A stretch of 64,000 bases of DNA from Lantana camara (Eukaryota; Streptophyta; Magnoliopsida; Lamiales; Verbenaceae): NCBI GenBank assembly GCA_037501455.1, contig CM074865.1, positions 37,554,501 through 37,618,500 of the forward strand. The letters are read 5' to 3'. Shown here piece after piece: positions 1 to 11,618 of this stretch. The position numbers and the translations under genes are program-made. Position 1 is the first letter of the stretch, and every line of letters starts with the position of its first letter. The notes beneath the pieces are model-generated. The model saw nothing but the letters and a program-made list of their open reading frames with translations. It searched no databases and was not told the origin of the DNA.

Positions 1-291
1 GTTTCTTGGATGAGTATTTGTGGGCCTAAAATGATATGGATGTGTGGAAACAAAGTGAATCGTTCTTGCCCCGTTTCCCGTAAGCTTTGCCCTGTTTTTT
101 TTAACTGATTTTCAGCTGTCAAAACTGCTGAGTTTCCTTCATGCTTTTGCTGTCAGTTTCGTAGCTTTGTGGGTGTGTTCTTGCTGCTTTTCATGCTTAG
201 TATTGTTGCTTTTATTGCTTGCATTTCATGCGTACATGGCTGCTCTTTTTCTGCTACTTTTGCTGTCAAGAACAGAGGCTGCAGCTGGGCG

Positions 292-397
292 AGACACGGG
301 GGTGCCATTTTTGCTCGTTCCAGCGAGGAACGGGGGTGCGAATTGGCTTGGTAGTGATGTACCGAGACACGTTGGGAGGTGACACGGGGGTGTCACC
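292..397 (+). repeat. Near-palindrome cluster in L1
   Basis: Several short dyads share a CACGGGGGTG-type core. The best is 378-397, with 8-bp arms GGTGACAC and GTGTCACC around GGGG; related half-sites lie at 292-305 and 362-372. It lies upstream of the acceptor-like site at 1114. Confidence 0.75.
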
Positions 398-1359
398 CCG
401 TTTCTTCTGAGCTTTGCCTGCGTCTTCTTCTTCCCTGTTTGTCTGTGTGTTTGCTGCTGCATATATGTATACATTTGTGTGTTGTGTGTGTTTTGGTTGT
501 TCCTTGCATGTTGCTGTAATAATATGTACTATATAGATATATATATGCATGGCTGTGAGTTGTGTGTGCATGGTTGTTATTTGAATTGCATGCATGTATA
601 TTTACATTATATATATATATGCATGGTTTGTATGTGTACGTGCATGCATGGGTTATATCTATATATATGTAGAATATATTAAGTGTAATTTATGCATGCA
701 TGTGTGAGTATGTATATATAAATATATATATATATTATATATTTAAATGTTATTTATTATATAATATATATTTATTATATATTTTAAATATTATTTGATT
801 TAATTCAATTCTTGAAATTAATTGATTTTCATTTCGCGTATTTAATTACCGACTATTGATTGAAGGTTTTATTTACTTTATTCCTAATTGTGAATATGAA
901 TATTGTGTGTTATGGTTATTAAATGAATTTATGAATTTATGAAATTGAATGAAATATATGAACGAAGGATTTGATTATATGTTTTAAATTTCTTAATAGT
1001 GCACATGAACATTTTTATTGATATAACATGATCATTTATGCATTCATGTCATACTCACTTCATTGCCGAGCGTCATATGTGGTCATTGAGTCTCATACCT
1101 TTTCTTTTGCACAGATTCGGGTTTGGTCGGAGACGAGGGCGAGCATTGAGACGCTTGTGCCTTTCTTTTGCTTTGGAAACTTCTACTAGTTAAAGTGACC
1201 TATATATCCCTTATGTGAAAGGTTTTAAGCCAAAATAGTATATTTATATATATCGAGTCATTTTGGGTAAATGATTTCAAACGTATGACCCTTTTATTTA
1301 TGAAAACCCTACCTTATGTTTTGGCGAGACATGTTTATGATTGCACGGGCCCCGGGACT

Positions 1360-1459
1360 TAGTATATGTGGCTAACCGAGGAAGCAAGGGCTGACGGGGA
1401 TCCCATATACTAGTTCCAACCAACTATGGCGAAACGGACTTCGTCAAGGAGTTTTTGAC
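1360..1459 (+). other. Covarying stem-loop module in L1
   Basis: TAGTATATG (1360-1368) pairs exactly with CATATACTA (1404-1412), enclosing the conserved tract GCTAACCGAGGAAGCAAGGG. A second small stem, GTCAA (1443-1447) with TTGAC (1455-1459), encloses a GGAGTTT loop. The same plan with different stem sequence recurs in other LTRs of the window. Confidence 0.65.
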
Positions 1460-2332
1460 AAGGAAACACTAACCGGGCTTTGAGGACTCATGAACCTCAT
1501 AGCCACATTGATATGATTAGGTGGTCGAGCCTTGAAAACTCGTCCACCACCCGGAGGAAGAAGGTGTATATGAATGATTATGATCATGTTATGTATGAGC
1601 ACAAAAGATTTATGTATGATAATGAATGATTGAATAATTGATTATGATTACACGAGGAGTAGGTTGGAGATTGTGCATGCCCACTCGCCGGGCCATAAAC
1701 CTTTATGAACAATTATGAATGAATATGAACGTCGTAATCCCGTTGATGTTTTCTTTTGTTTTAACCACTTGGTAAATTCTTATCAAACTTCACACGGGAT
1801 TAGGGCTTGCATGTATGTGTTTAATTTATGCGATATTATATCTTATGTCACATTTTATACCCACCAGTCTCTTTTAGACTGAACCCGGTTGTTTTCAGTT
1901 GTTTTGTGCAGGTATAGGAGTGCTAGGCAGGAATACAAGTCGTCTAGGTCTTGCATTTATGTTTAGCACTTCTTTTCAGTCTCATATGTTCATACTCTTA
2001 TTGCTATTTTGTATTTGATCATAGTATAGCTTGGAGCATTATGATTTTGTAGGTCGTGAGTGCCGATGAACACTTGAATGCTTTTGTATATCTATTTTTT
2101 TGGAGCTTCGTGGCTCATTGTGTATATGCTATGTCGTTCTTGCTTCCGCGTTTTATTTTAACTCTGATGTTATGTTTTCTTGAGTTGTTTGGTTTAAGGG
2201 TTAGTCCCGCCTAGCATAGCGTGTGTGTTGTGTCCCCATTCGCCGTGGATTTGGCACGTGTATGGACTTCCATTTCATATACGGGTCAGGTCTCGGTGCG
2301 GGGGATGTGGTACCTTACGCTCGGGTGCTACA

Positions 2333-3620
2333 CACATATATATATATATAGTATATAAAATACGCATGCATATGAGTATAATATATTTTATATATTGCAT
2401 ATTTGAATGTGTAATTTTTGTTTGTGTATGTTAAATGTTTAATTGTTTATTTTAATATATATATATATATGTGAAAATAGATTGATAAATATGATATATC
2501 TTGTATTGTTTGTCTTATATGAAATTAATTTGTTATCTATTTCACGTTCTTAACATATTTAAATGATTTGAATGTCGTTATTTTATTTATTTTATAATTG
2601 CAAACTTAATATATTTGAGTTAAAATTGTTATATGAAATTCCTGACCTGAATTGCTATAACGTGGCTTAAATTCTTTTATATGAATCATTAAGTGCCTTT
2701 TTACAATATCTTGATGTCTTAAATGACTTCTCTGCCTCCTATACTTATTATATGCATTGTAAACAAAATTAAACAAGTGCTATGAATATGATGTGAAAAT
2801 TATGGCTCCAATTGTTATGGTTCATGAAAGATAGGGAATTTATGAATATCAAAACCACCATGTATTGAACGTTTGAATGAATTACTTGATTATATAACCT
2901 CATAACATAATTTATACTTCTTATGCATCTCATATCGTATGCATAACATGTCGTACGTCGTATATGGTTCATTTAGAGTCTTGAGTCTCACGAGGACACT
3001 GCTTTGTCCTTTGTACAGTTTTCTCCAGGGCGGAGACTTGCAGGGTTTCTAGGACACTTTCAAGTCTTTCTTTCTTTTGGGTATTGTTCGGTAAGGTTTA
3101 ACAGGTGGGTTTTCTTCTATTAGATATGAATCGACCCGATATATTCCTTATGTGAAAGTTTTGAACCAAAATATTATAATTATATATATATCGAGTCTTT
3201 TCAAAAGAGTCAATGATTTCCAACGTAAAGCCCTTCTTTTATGTATTCCCACCTTATGATTTTTGGCGTGGACATGATTGAACACACGGGCCCAGGGACT
3301 TAGTACAAGTGGTGATCCGGGGAGGCAAGGGCCGACGGTGATCCCTTGTATTAGTCCCACCACATTTACGGTGATACCGGCCCTCGCTAGGAGATTAGCG
3401 AGGAATGGGAGTTGAGTGCCCTTGGGGGATTCATGTACCCCCATTGACCTATGTATGGACCGGCCAGGCCACCACCCGGAGGAAAAAGGTGTAAGTGTTT
3501 ATGATTATGAATATGCATGATATGATTGTGATTATGAACGAATGTGTATGAATGTGTATGATCGCTAATATAAAGGTTGAATTAATATGCACACACGAGG
3601 AGTAGGTTGGAGATATTCGC
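2333..3620 (+). mobile_element. L2 fragment 1: chromovirus LTR interrupted by L1 and L3
   Basis: Plus-oriented LTR of the same superfamily as L1. The segment from 2990 (ending TTTGTACAG, then a TTTCTCCAGGGCGGAG tract) aligns with the second exon-like part of L16. It stops at 3620 at AGGAGTAGGTTGGAGATATT, where minus-oriented L3 is inserted, and resumes at 7657. The first 600 bp are AT-rich with a (TA)n tract and hold no gene. Confidence 0.8.
3304..3403 (+). other. Covarying stem-loop module in L2
   Basis: Outer stem TACAAG (3304-3309) with CTTGTA (3345-3350). Second hairpin CCTCGCTA (3382-3389), loop GGAGAT, TAGCGAGG (3396-3403). The outer stem differs from L1 on both sides in a compensatory way. 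Confidence 0.7.
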
Positions 3621-4593
3621 TGTAGCACCCCGCACGTGAGGCACCACATCCCCCGCACTAAGGATCAACACGAGTAACGAAATAGTAAATCCGCACCCGT
3701 ATCAAACCCTAGCGAACGGGAGACAAACATAAAAAAACTTTCCTAAGCCAAGCGGAGCTAGACCCTGCAATGATAACCAATCCACAAAGTACAATGCAAT
3801 GCAAATCCAAAGTTCAAGTATACCAACTATAAGCAGAATTTGGGCTCTTCAGGCCTCTTTTAAATCAATAGCAAAACCCAGTAACAGCAATACAACTCCA
3901 ATTACATGAATATTCTAGTTCATGATATAATAGAATGAATCATACATAATTCCAATACAGAAATGAGTGCGGAGACTCTTCTAATCTAACACGACTCACT
4001 GAAAGACTCCAGACACCTCCGCCTAGCACGAAACTCCAAAGCCAAACCTGCACACTAAAGTGTTGGGGAGGGAGAGGGTCAGTCTCTAGAAGACTGAGTG
4101 AGCAGGAGCGATATATATATAAAAACATGCACATGCAAGTCATAAATTCCGAACAAGGTTTTAGTTGAGATTAGTTCCCTAAAAGGGCAAGAGAATGACT
4201 AATCAGTGCTCGGATTTTATGACTAATCATATTAATTCATTACTTTCATAAATCATACATATATATAAGGCTCGGCGAGTGAGCCTGCACAATCTCCAAC
4301 CAAACTCCGACCGTGTAAGACAAATATCATTAATATATTAATTAGGTGTTCATGCAATATATCATAATACATGCGGACCATAAATCATATCATAAATATA
4401 TGCGTTTGGGCAATCCGTGTCTCGGCCTTCCCGCCCGGTGCATAATTCTATCAAAACATATACATAAGAAGAGGTATAAATCCTAATCAACCTTCTTCCT
4501 CCGGGTGGTGGACGGGCTTGCAAGACCCGGCCACCGGTTATACATGGGCCAATGGGGGTACATGAATTCCCCAAAGACACTCAGCTCCCATTC

Positions 4594-4696
4594 CCCGCTA
4601 AATCTCCTAGCGAGGGCCGGTATCACCGTATATAAGTTGGGACTAGTATATGGGATCCCCGTCAGCCCTTGCTTCCTCGGTTAGCCACATGTACTA
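4594..4696 (-). other. Covarying stem-loop module in L3
   Basis: Read on the minus strand: hairpin CTCGCTA / TAGCGGG around a GGAGATT loop (plus coordinates 4594-4614, one G-T wobble) and an outer stem formed by 4644-4652 and 4688-4696 with one mismatch. The layout matches L1, L2, L12 and L14. Confidence 0.6.
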
Positions 4697-5722
4697 AGTC
4701 CCGGGGCCCGAATAAATCGTAAATATAAATGTGTCTCGCCAAACATATCAATTCATAAGTACATAACATAATTCATAAATCTTTTGAAAAGGATTTACTC
4801 GATCAATACATACTATAAGAAATCATACCTTACCGTGTAATTCGGCATATGCTATATACGTACCTCTCCGTGTCATCCTATTCCATAGCTAGCATGAAGA
4901 CACACGGTTTGGAGCATAGCCTCATTACAAAACCATTTTTAAGTTTATATATGCTCATACGCATAATTCCGAAGGATTTACTCGATAACTTCATTTGAAA
5001 ATCATATGTATATAATCATAAGGTTTTGGCCAAATCTTTTCACATAAGGGTTGTAGGGTTTATTACATAGCTAAAACAAAAAACCACCCTCACCTTAACC
5101 GTGAAGAAACAAGGATCGAGCACCAAGTGCTTGAACGATCAAAAGCTCTCCACCCTGGAGACAAACTGTACAAAAGACCACAAGACGTGTTCGTGAGACT
5201 CAAGACTCTAAATGAACCAAATAAGACGCACGGCAATGAAGTGAATATGAAATGAATGCATATATGATCATGTTATATCATAAAAACATTTATGTGCACT
5301 ATTAAGGCACTTAACTCATATATCCAAGTCATTCACTCAATCATTCATTATTATTCAATTCATAATCCCAATCAATTTATTTCAAGAACTCAAATAGGAG
5401 CATAGAACATGTTCAAGCTCTTCCATAACGCTACCACATACTTCATATTACATAACATAGCATATATCCAAGGTTTGACAACAAGAAGAAGTCTTATGAT
5501 ATAGAAAATAAGTGATGCGATTCGTAAACGGCATATAAACACACATAAACGGCAATAAGCAAAAGCATATCTATAACTCATCCAAATGCCACGAAATTGA
5601 ACCAAAATACTCCCAACACATAGCCAAACAAGTTCGTAGTTCAACACGAAAGGAGATAAAATCATTAAGGAGGGGAAACAAATCAAAAACCGAAGAGGAA
5701 GTAACGAAGACTGCGCATGGGA

Positions 5723-5850
5723 AGTGACACGGGGGTGTCACCAACCCTAGCCCAACTGAGCCACGGGCGTGGCTCAGTACAGAGCTTCCCAGAAGGTGTG
5801 ACACGCCCGTGTCTCACTCTTATGAGTAAATGAGACACGGGGGTGTCACG
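5723..5850 (-). repeat. Near-palindrome cluster in L3
   Basis: Four dyads lie in 128 bp. 5723-5741 is centred on GACACGGGGGTGTC. 5756-5777 has perfect 10-bp arms CTGAGCCACG and CGTGGCTCAG around GG. 5797-5816 has arms GTGTGACACG and CGTGTCTCAC with one mismatch. 5831-5850 is again a GACACGGGGGTGTC form. All share a CACG..CGTG-like core. Confidence 0.85.
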
Positions 5851-7656
5851 GTACAGAACTTAGGGCGATCACAGATTTTTCCGGCAAAACTGAACTCATA
5901 CAAAATCAATCCAAAGGCATACCAAATGAACTCCAAATGCTCTGAAACTTAATATGCAACATATTTGGCATGTTATGAACATTTTTCATTTAGAGTACAA
6001 AGTCTAAATCACACGTTAAGATCATCGAATCCATGCAACAAAACTGGGTCGCTACAATCGGATATATGAGCCCTAATGATTCTATCATGCCTTGATCAAG
6101 TACTTAGGGCTTGAATTTGGATCTGAAACTTTGGGGAATGCATGCTAACATACTAATCTACTAATATACAACATATATATACAAAATGGCACACTTTAAA
6201 GCACATTAGAAGGACCAACAAGTTACCAAACACAACAGCAACAATTCTGTCAAAGATCATGCATAAGAACAGGCCATGTCTTGCGGTTTTGAGGCTTCAA
6301 ATGGAACCAAATACTTAAAGCATGAATGCTAACATATATAACAATGAGTGTACATCAACTCCATGCATTTTCACACGAAATGGAGACCATTTGATCAAGC
6401 AACAACACCATATTTCACACAGCAGTTCGAAAACAGGGGAAGTAGTTTGATTATCAAGTTTGAAGCTCCATAACTCATAATTTCATAAAAGGAGCAAGAG
6501 ATGAAATCCTCCTAACATCATATACTATCAGTTAGGAAAGAAATAAGCCAAGAAACAAGTTCATATGATCATGTTTAAGCAAGAAATTCAGCCACACAAA
6601 CAAATAGGTCACTAGAGCAAAAATCCCTAAAAGTTCATACCAATCTCATAATTCAAACCCTAATCAAATCTGATCCAAATCATGATTTAAGTAGATGAAA
6701 TGAAGCATAATAGAGTAGAGAAGACATAAATATTCATACCTTGAAGATTTGGTGAAGGAGGGAAGAGATTTGAGCTCAAAATCATAAAGATGGCCTAGGG
6801 TTTCTTTCTTCTCTTCTCCTCTCTCTCTCTCGTTCAGTTTCAGCTGAAAATGGAGGAGTGTGGTTCGGTTTTCAGAGCTAAATGGAAGAGGAAGGGCTTA
6901 ACACAAGGTACACAAGTCATGGTTAAGGTATGGTTGGGTTAAGGGGTGTTATGGGGTCCCACCATGAAGACTAGTCAACATAAAGAGCTCTTCTTGCACG
7001 AGTTGTCCGTTACGGTTGGATTTCGGAGGTCTTAATGATTTCAAAAAGGTATGAGGCTTGTTCCATTGTCTCCGAATCGTCGATACGAAGGCAACGGAGG
7101 TGTCGGAATTCGAATCCGAATTCCCGAGCTCAAGATATCACGCACGGAACCAAGGGTGCGCTAATTGCTCGTTAGCCCCCGACTTGGTTCCAAAAATCAA
7201 AATAAATTCATAAACACGTCAAATAAATCCGAAAACGTAAACCGAGCACATAGGCATATTCATAACATACATATTTACGACATATTAAATTTTCATACCA
7301 ATCCGATATCATTACATATAAGAACGAAGCACAAATTCACTCATGCGCATGAACGAATTCATATCTTTATAAATGAATTACTAAAACTTAAATTCCATAT
7401 TAAATAAATTAAACAAACTAATAACATGTTGTAATTAATCAAAGAAATTACCGTAACAGTTAAGGTAACATGAAACCTCAATTAGGAAATTAAACACTAA
7501 ATATCAAGTTGAAATAGAATGAATTAAATTAAAATAGCAATAGTTTATAGTTTAAAACAAATATAAACGTTTATAAACAATTAATCATATAATTAATTTG
7601 CGCAATTTATAAACAAATACGCCATATTATTAAAACTGAAAAACTGGGGCGTTACA

Positions 7657-8356
7657 TTCGCCCACCCGCCAGGGCCCACGTATTGACCGCATGAACGATT
7701 ATGATTATGAATGAAAATGATTGTTGTAATCCCGAGCGTTGTTTTCTTTGTTTTCACCCACTTGGGAAATGTTTCAAACCTCGCACGGGATTATAGCTTG
7801 CATGCGTGTATGCTTAAATTTTGTAACATTATTATGTTATGCCCTGTTTTATACCCACCAGTCTCTTAAAGACTGAACCCGGCTTTGTTTTCAGTTTTCT
7901 CTTGCAGGTGATGGAATGCTAGGCGGGGTTTCGAGTCGGTCGAGTCGTATGGTCAAGTTTGGGTCACTTCACGCATATTGTTAATTGAATAAGTTATAGA
8001 TTATGTATGAAATGTCGTGATTATGTTATATTGATTCAGGACTGGCCTCTAGGGATAGTCGAACCCGTAAATTTGTAAATTTATGATTTATGATTTAAAT
8101 TTTTTTGGACTAGGTGTTCATGCTAGTGGAACCTGTCTTTTACGATAAACCTCGTGATTGATTATATCTTCTGCTTCCGCACTCGCATTTAAATTCTTGA
8201 GCTTGTCTATTTGGTTTCGAGGTTCTAGCTCCCGCCTAGCCTAGTGTGTGAGTGAGTCCCCGTTCGCCGTGATTCGGCTCGTGTATGGACTTTCCATTTC
8301 ATATGCGGGTCGAGTCTCGGTGCAAGGGATGTTGGGCCTTCTGTTGGGGCACTACA
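7657..8356 (+). mobile_element. L2 fragment 2: 3' end of L2
   Basis: This resumes L2 at CCACCCGCCAGGG, aligning with CCACTCGCCGGG at 1680 in L1. It carries the acceptor-like CTCTTGCAG near 7907 and the terminal boxes, and ends GCACTACA at 8356. The following CCTGG (8357-8361) should be the right copy of the L2 target duplication; the left copy is outside the window. No gene. Confidence 0.8.
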
Positions 8357-8435
8357 CCTGGGATCCCCAGGGCACCGCGTAATCTGTCTACCTACCTTTT
8401 ATTACTATTAGGTGAGGTGAAGTTAAAACGTTTTC
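8357..8435 (+). mobile_element. L4 fragment 1: interrupted LTR of the RT-A-like subfamily
   Basis: Short piece (CTGGGATCC...AGGTGAGGTGAAG) that aligns with 20548-20628 in L9. It is cut at 8435 by insertion of L5 and resumes at 11619. Confidence 0.75.
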
Positions 8436-9568
8436 TGTAACATCCCGCTCGTCCGGCCTTTCCAGGTACGCCTTCACGGGAGAGCTACGTGCGCTTTTAA
8501 TTAATTAATTACGTGAATTGTATGTTTATTATATTCCTTTTGTGATATATTTGAATTATTTGAAACTTATTTGAATCTCTTGTGACTTGTTTGCTCGTAT
8601 TTGTCTTCCTTGTTTCGTTCTTGCTCCGTTTGTGTCCATTTTCGTTCTTGATTTCTTTTGTGAATACATGATTTACATGTGTTATGAATGTGTCTTTATG
8701 CTCGTTACTTGTTTTTGAGTTCGTTTGATACGGTTTTTGGAACCGTTTTATGTGTTAGGGACATAAGGGCCTAACGAGCTTTAGCGCACCTTGTGTTCCG
8801 GACTCATAACGAAGAAATAAAGCTAAGGAATCAAGATTCATATTTTTCTAAGCCCGTTTGATCATCCGAATTTCATCCGGTTTGAGCCTCTTTTGACAGA
8901 TTTGCCACATTTTACTAAATAAGCCATAACTCCCACAATTGTTGACCAATTCAACTCATTCTTGGCCCCACCATCCACTAACTTGCTCCTCTATCCCTTC
9001 CTTCAGCCCCAATTTCGTCCACACCACATAAGAGAGAAGAAAAAGAGCCCGAAGTTCAGCTTTGTGGAGAAGAGAAGAGGAAGAAAGGGGGACCAAGCCA
9101 TTTCTCCATGTTTTGAGCTCAAACCTTGATCAAATCTCTTCCAATTCAAGAGGTAAGTTATTATTTGCTCTCTTTGTTCATTTGTGGTCATTTTAACTAT
9201 AAGCTTGCAAGATATCTCCATGATTTGAGCATCCATTGGCATATATGTGAATAGTCAGGGTTTTAGGCATTTTCATGAATTTTGCTTGAATTCTTGTGAA
9301 ATATTTTGATGTAAAGCATGTTATATGACCCCAAGATATCTTATATGAACTTTGTTTGCATGTCGGGTGAGGATTCATGGGGATTCCATTGATGAATTTG
9401 ATTGAACTTGAATATGTGATGCATCTTTTCCTTTCCTTCATGTTAGCTCGGTTTTTGCATGATCTAGGGTATGAATCTTTGAATAATTGTTGCATAATCC
9501 TTGTATGATGTGTTGGTTTGAGTTCTTGGTGTTTTAGGGGCCAAAATCTCGAATTTTGCTGCTGAAGC

Positions 9569-9703
9569 AGATCCAGGGCCGTGGATTTTTACACTAAAAT
9601 CCACCCACCGCCGTGGATCTGAATGGCAGAATTTGGTACGTTTCTGGACTGAGATCCACTGTCGTGGATCTCCCCTTTGCTAAAAATCCACGGCCCTGGA
9701 TCT
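9569..9703 (+). repeat. Near-palindrome cluster in L5
   Basis: Four dyads built on ATCCAC/GTGGAT. The best is 9651-9672, with perfect 9-bp arms GAGATCCAC and GTGGATCTC around TGTC. Others are at 9569-9588, 9597-9620 and 9683-9703. They lie between the donor-like site at 9153 and the acceptor-like site at 10232. Confidence 0.85.
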
Positions 9704-10751
9704 GTGTACGGTCACACCGTGGCCCCGAACTTGTTTTCTTGCTTGTTTTGTTTGATTCCCTCCCCGTTCTTGACCCTAGTGTGCTATGTACTTGTTTATA
9801 TATGTAATGTGCTATGATATAACTTGTCCTTGCTTGATTTTAATATGTTTCATGATTGAATAATGTGTTATGAGTGTCGTGTGTATTGCATTACGTTTAT
9901 GGATTCGTTTGATGTGAAATGTGTTTTATGTGATCTAAGTGCTCCCTTATGTGCGAGTATAACTTCCCACCTTGTATGCTTGCCTTACTTGGAATTCCTT
10001 TGCTCTTATATGAAATGTATGCCTTCCTAACTTGGTATTTGATATGTTATGTATATTATATGAAGTTCATGAACTTGTTAACGTGGATTATGTGAGCTAT
10101 GTTTCGATATGATTCAGTATGGATCAATGTGACCTAAGTGTTAACTCATTCGCAATCCATATGCATATGCCGAGCGTCTAATTGGTTCATATTGAGTCTA
10201 AGTTTGTCCTTGCCCTTTGCTTTTGTTCTTAGGTTTGTCTCGAGGTTGAAGAGGTGGTTCCTTTTGTTCGGTTGGTCGGCAAGGTGGGGTTTTCTTTCCT
10301 TTTAGCTATGATGACCTACAACCTTAAATGTGTTTTAAGCCCGCATGCGACTTATACATATATATGTATATAGATATGTGCATGATATGTATTTTGTGGG
10401 AATTGGTCCCTTTTGTTACAAGACATTTGAAAACTGCTTTTATGTATAAGTAAGCTATATTTTCGTTTGTTTGTTTTGAAAATGGGTTAGTGTGTGTGCG
10501 TGTTATGTTTTGGCGAGATAAATTTTGTTATAAGTGTAAGTGTAAGTTTGGGCCCTGGAGTTGTGTGGTTCGGGAGACCCAGGACAACCATTGGGGTCGC
10601 CGGTTGCAACCCCAGGACACTTCTCCACTTTATAGGATCAACCCGAAACCCACTCGGAGGGAGGTGGGGAACGGAGTCCTTGGGCGTGAGTGTCATGAAA
10701 CTCACTGCCCTGACGTATAAAGCGCGCTGACTATAAGGTAAGTGTGGGGGT

Positions 10752-10769
10752 AGAGAGCGGCCGCTCTCT
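10752..10769 (+). repeat. Perfect 18-bp palindrome in L5
   Basis: AGAGAGCGGCCGCTCTCT is self-complementary over all 18 bp, and GGGG/CCCC flanks beyond a T/T mismatch could extend the stem. It lies just downstream of the stem-loop module. Confidence 0.85.
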
Positions 10770-11618
10770 TCCCCAACCGGAGAAAGGTTGGATTGGTTTA
10801 TGCTTTTTGCTTTGACTTCGCTTTGCTTTGCTATGGAGTATGTGGGTTAGGACTCGTTCTCGCCGAGTCATTTTGTTTAAGTTTTCGCTTCCGTTTATGG
10901 TTTGTGAAACGGGATTGGATTTCTAATTTCTAAAACTTGGTGGATTTTGGCCTTCGGCCCTAATTCTTTCTTTATATATGTAGTATCACGGGTTTAAATG
11001 ATTTGGAATGCAAAAACCAACCCCGGTTCATCAACACTCTTCGATTTGACTATGCTATGCTATGCTCTACTTATATGTATGTGTACTTGTGTTAGCCCCC
11101 TCACCAGTCTTTAGGACTGACCCCTCTTCGTTGTTGTTTTTCCCCCTTTTGTCTTGAGTTTGCAGGTGCCCGGTTGGGGAGTTTGAGCTAGGCGGCGGTC
11201 TTTTTCTTTTGGAGTCGTTCGAGTTGTAGAAGAGTCTTTGCATATGCATCTTGAATTTCCCGCTCTGGAACTATGTATATTTGGTACTATGTATAAATAT
11301 GTATAAGCTAAGCTTTGTATTCCGAATTTGAACTTAAGTATGTTTTATTTGGCCCGGGGTGGGCAAGGCATGTAATAGTTGGCTTTTCTGCTTTTAGATG
11401 GATGCATGTATTTTGTTATGTTATGCGATCCTGTTGCTTCCGCTTTTCCTTTTGATTTTCTTGCGCACTCTGTTCAGGGTCTAGACCGCCTAGCTTAGGG
11501 GTGAGTTTTGTGTGTCACCCGTTCGCCATAGTTCGATGCGTGAGCGGAGTCCCCATTTCGTTTCACGTGTTGGGCTATGGTGCGGGGGATGTGGCGCCCT
11601 TCGCTCCGGGGTGTTACA

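Larger units (their letters stand above)
1..2332 (+). mobile_element. L1: solo-type chromovirus LTR, left end outside window
   Basis: Plus-oriented long LTR ending in TGCTACA at 2332; the start lies left of the window. The last 100 bp carry the boxes shared by most LTRs here (CCGCCTAGC, CGTTCGCC, TGCGGGGGATGTGG). It holds a near-palindrome cluster (292-397), AT-rich tracts with CATGCATG-like RY motifs (540-720), an acceptor-like TTTTGCACAG ending 1114, a stem-loop module (1360-1459) and a second acceptor-like TTGTGCAG ending 1912. The sequence after 2332 resumes another LTR (L2), so L1 sits inside L2. The expected left copy of the target duplication (CACAT, 2333-2337) is outside the window. 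No gene is seen; the short ORFs at 167-682 are chance. Confidence 0.8.
3621..7656 (-). mobile_element. L3: solo LTR, minus orientation
   Basis: Complete solo LTR of 4,036 bp. It starts TGTAGCACCCC and ends GGGGCGTTACA on the plus strand, with a perfect 5-bp target duplication TTCGC at 3616-3620 and 7657-7661. It contains no primer site and no gag-pol. Read on the minus strand it shows donor-like AAG/GTATGA at 6739, a palindrome cluster, an acceptor-like TTGTACAG ending at 5166, and a stem-loop module. It is longer than its relatives (about 3.1 kb for L16). L2 resumes on its right. Confidence 0.9.
8436..11618 (+). mobile_element. L5: solo LTR, plus orientation
   Basis: Complete 3,183-bp solo LTR, TGTAACATCCCG...GGGGTGTTACA, flanked by a perfect TTTTC duplication (8431-8435, 11619-11623). 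No primer site, polypurine tract or coding region. It shows AG/GTAAGTT at 9153, a palindrome cluster (9569-9703), an acceptor-like TTCTTAG ending 10232, a structured segment (10540-10670), a perfect 18-bp palindrome (10752-10769) and a final acceptor-like TTTGCAG ending 11165. Apparent ORFs at 10487-10730 cover the structured segment and show no protein family. Confidence 0.9.

Noticed and set aside
1380..1412. Hammerhead-type ribozyme (CTGACGG tract in the LTR module)
   Set aside because: The tract resembles CUGAUGA only loosely and the required GAAA strand and three-way stem arrangement are absent.
6053..6070. GGGTCGCTACA inside L3 as an internal LTR end
   Set aside because: It resembles an LTR end, but no matching start, no duplication and no change of alignment was found around it.
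6653..6662. Telomere-like AAACCCTAA words
   Set aside because: Single occurrences, not tandem.
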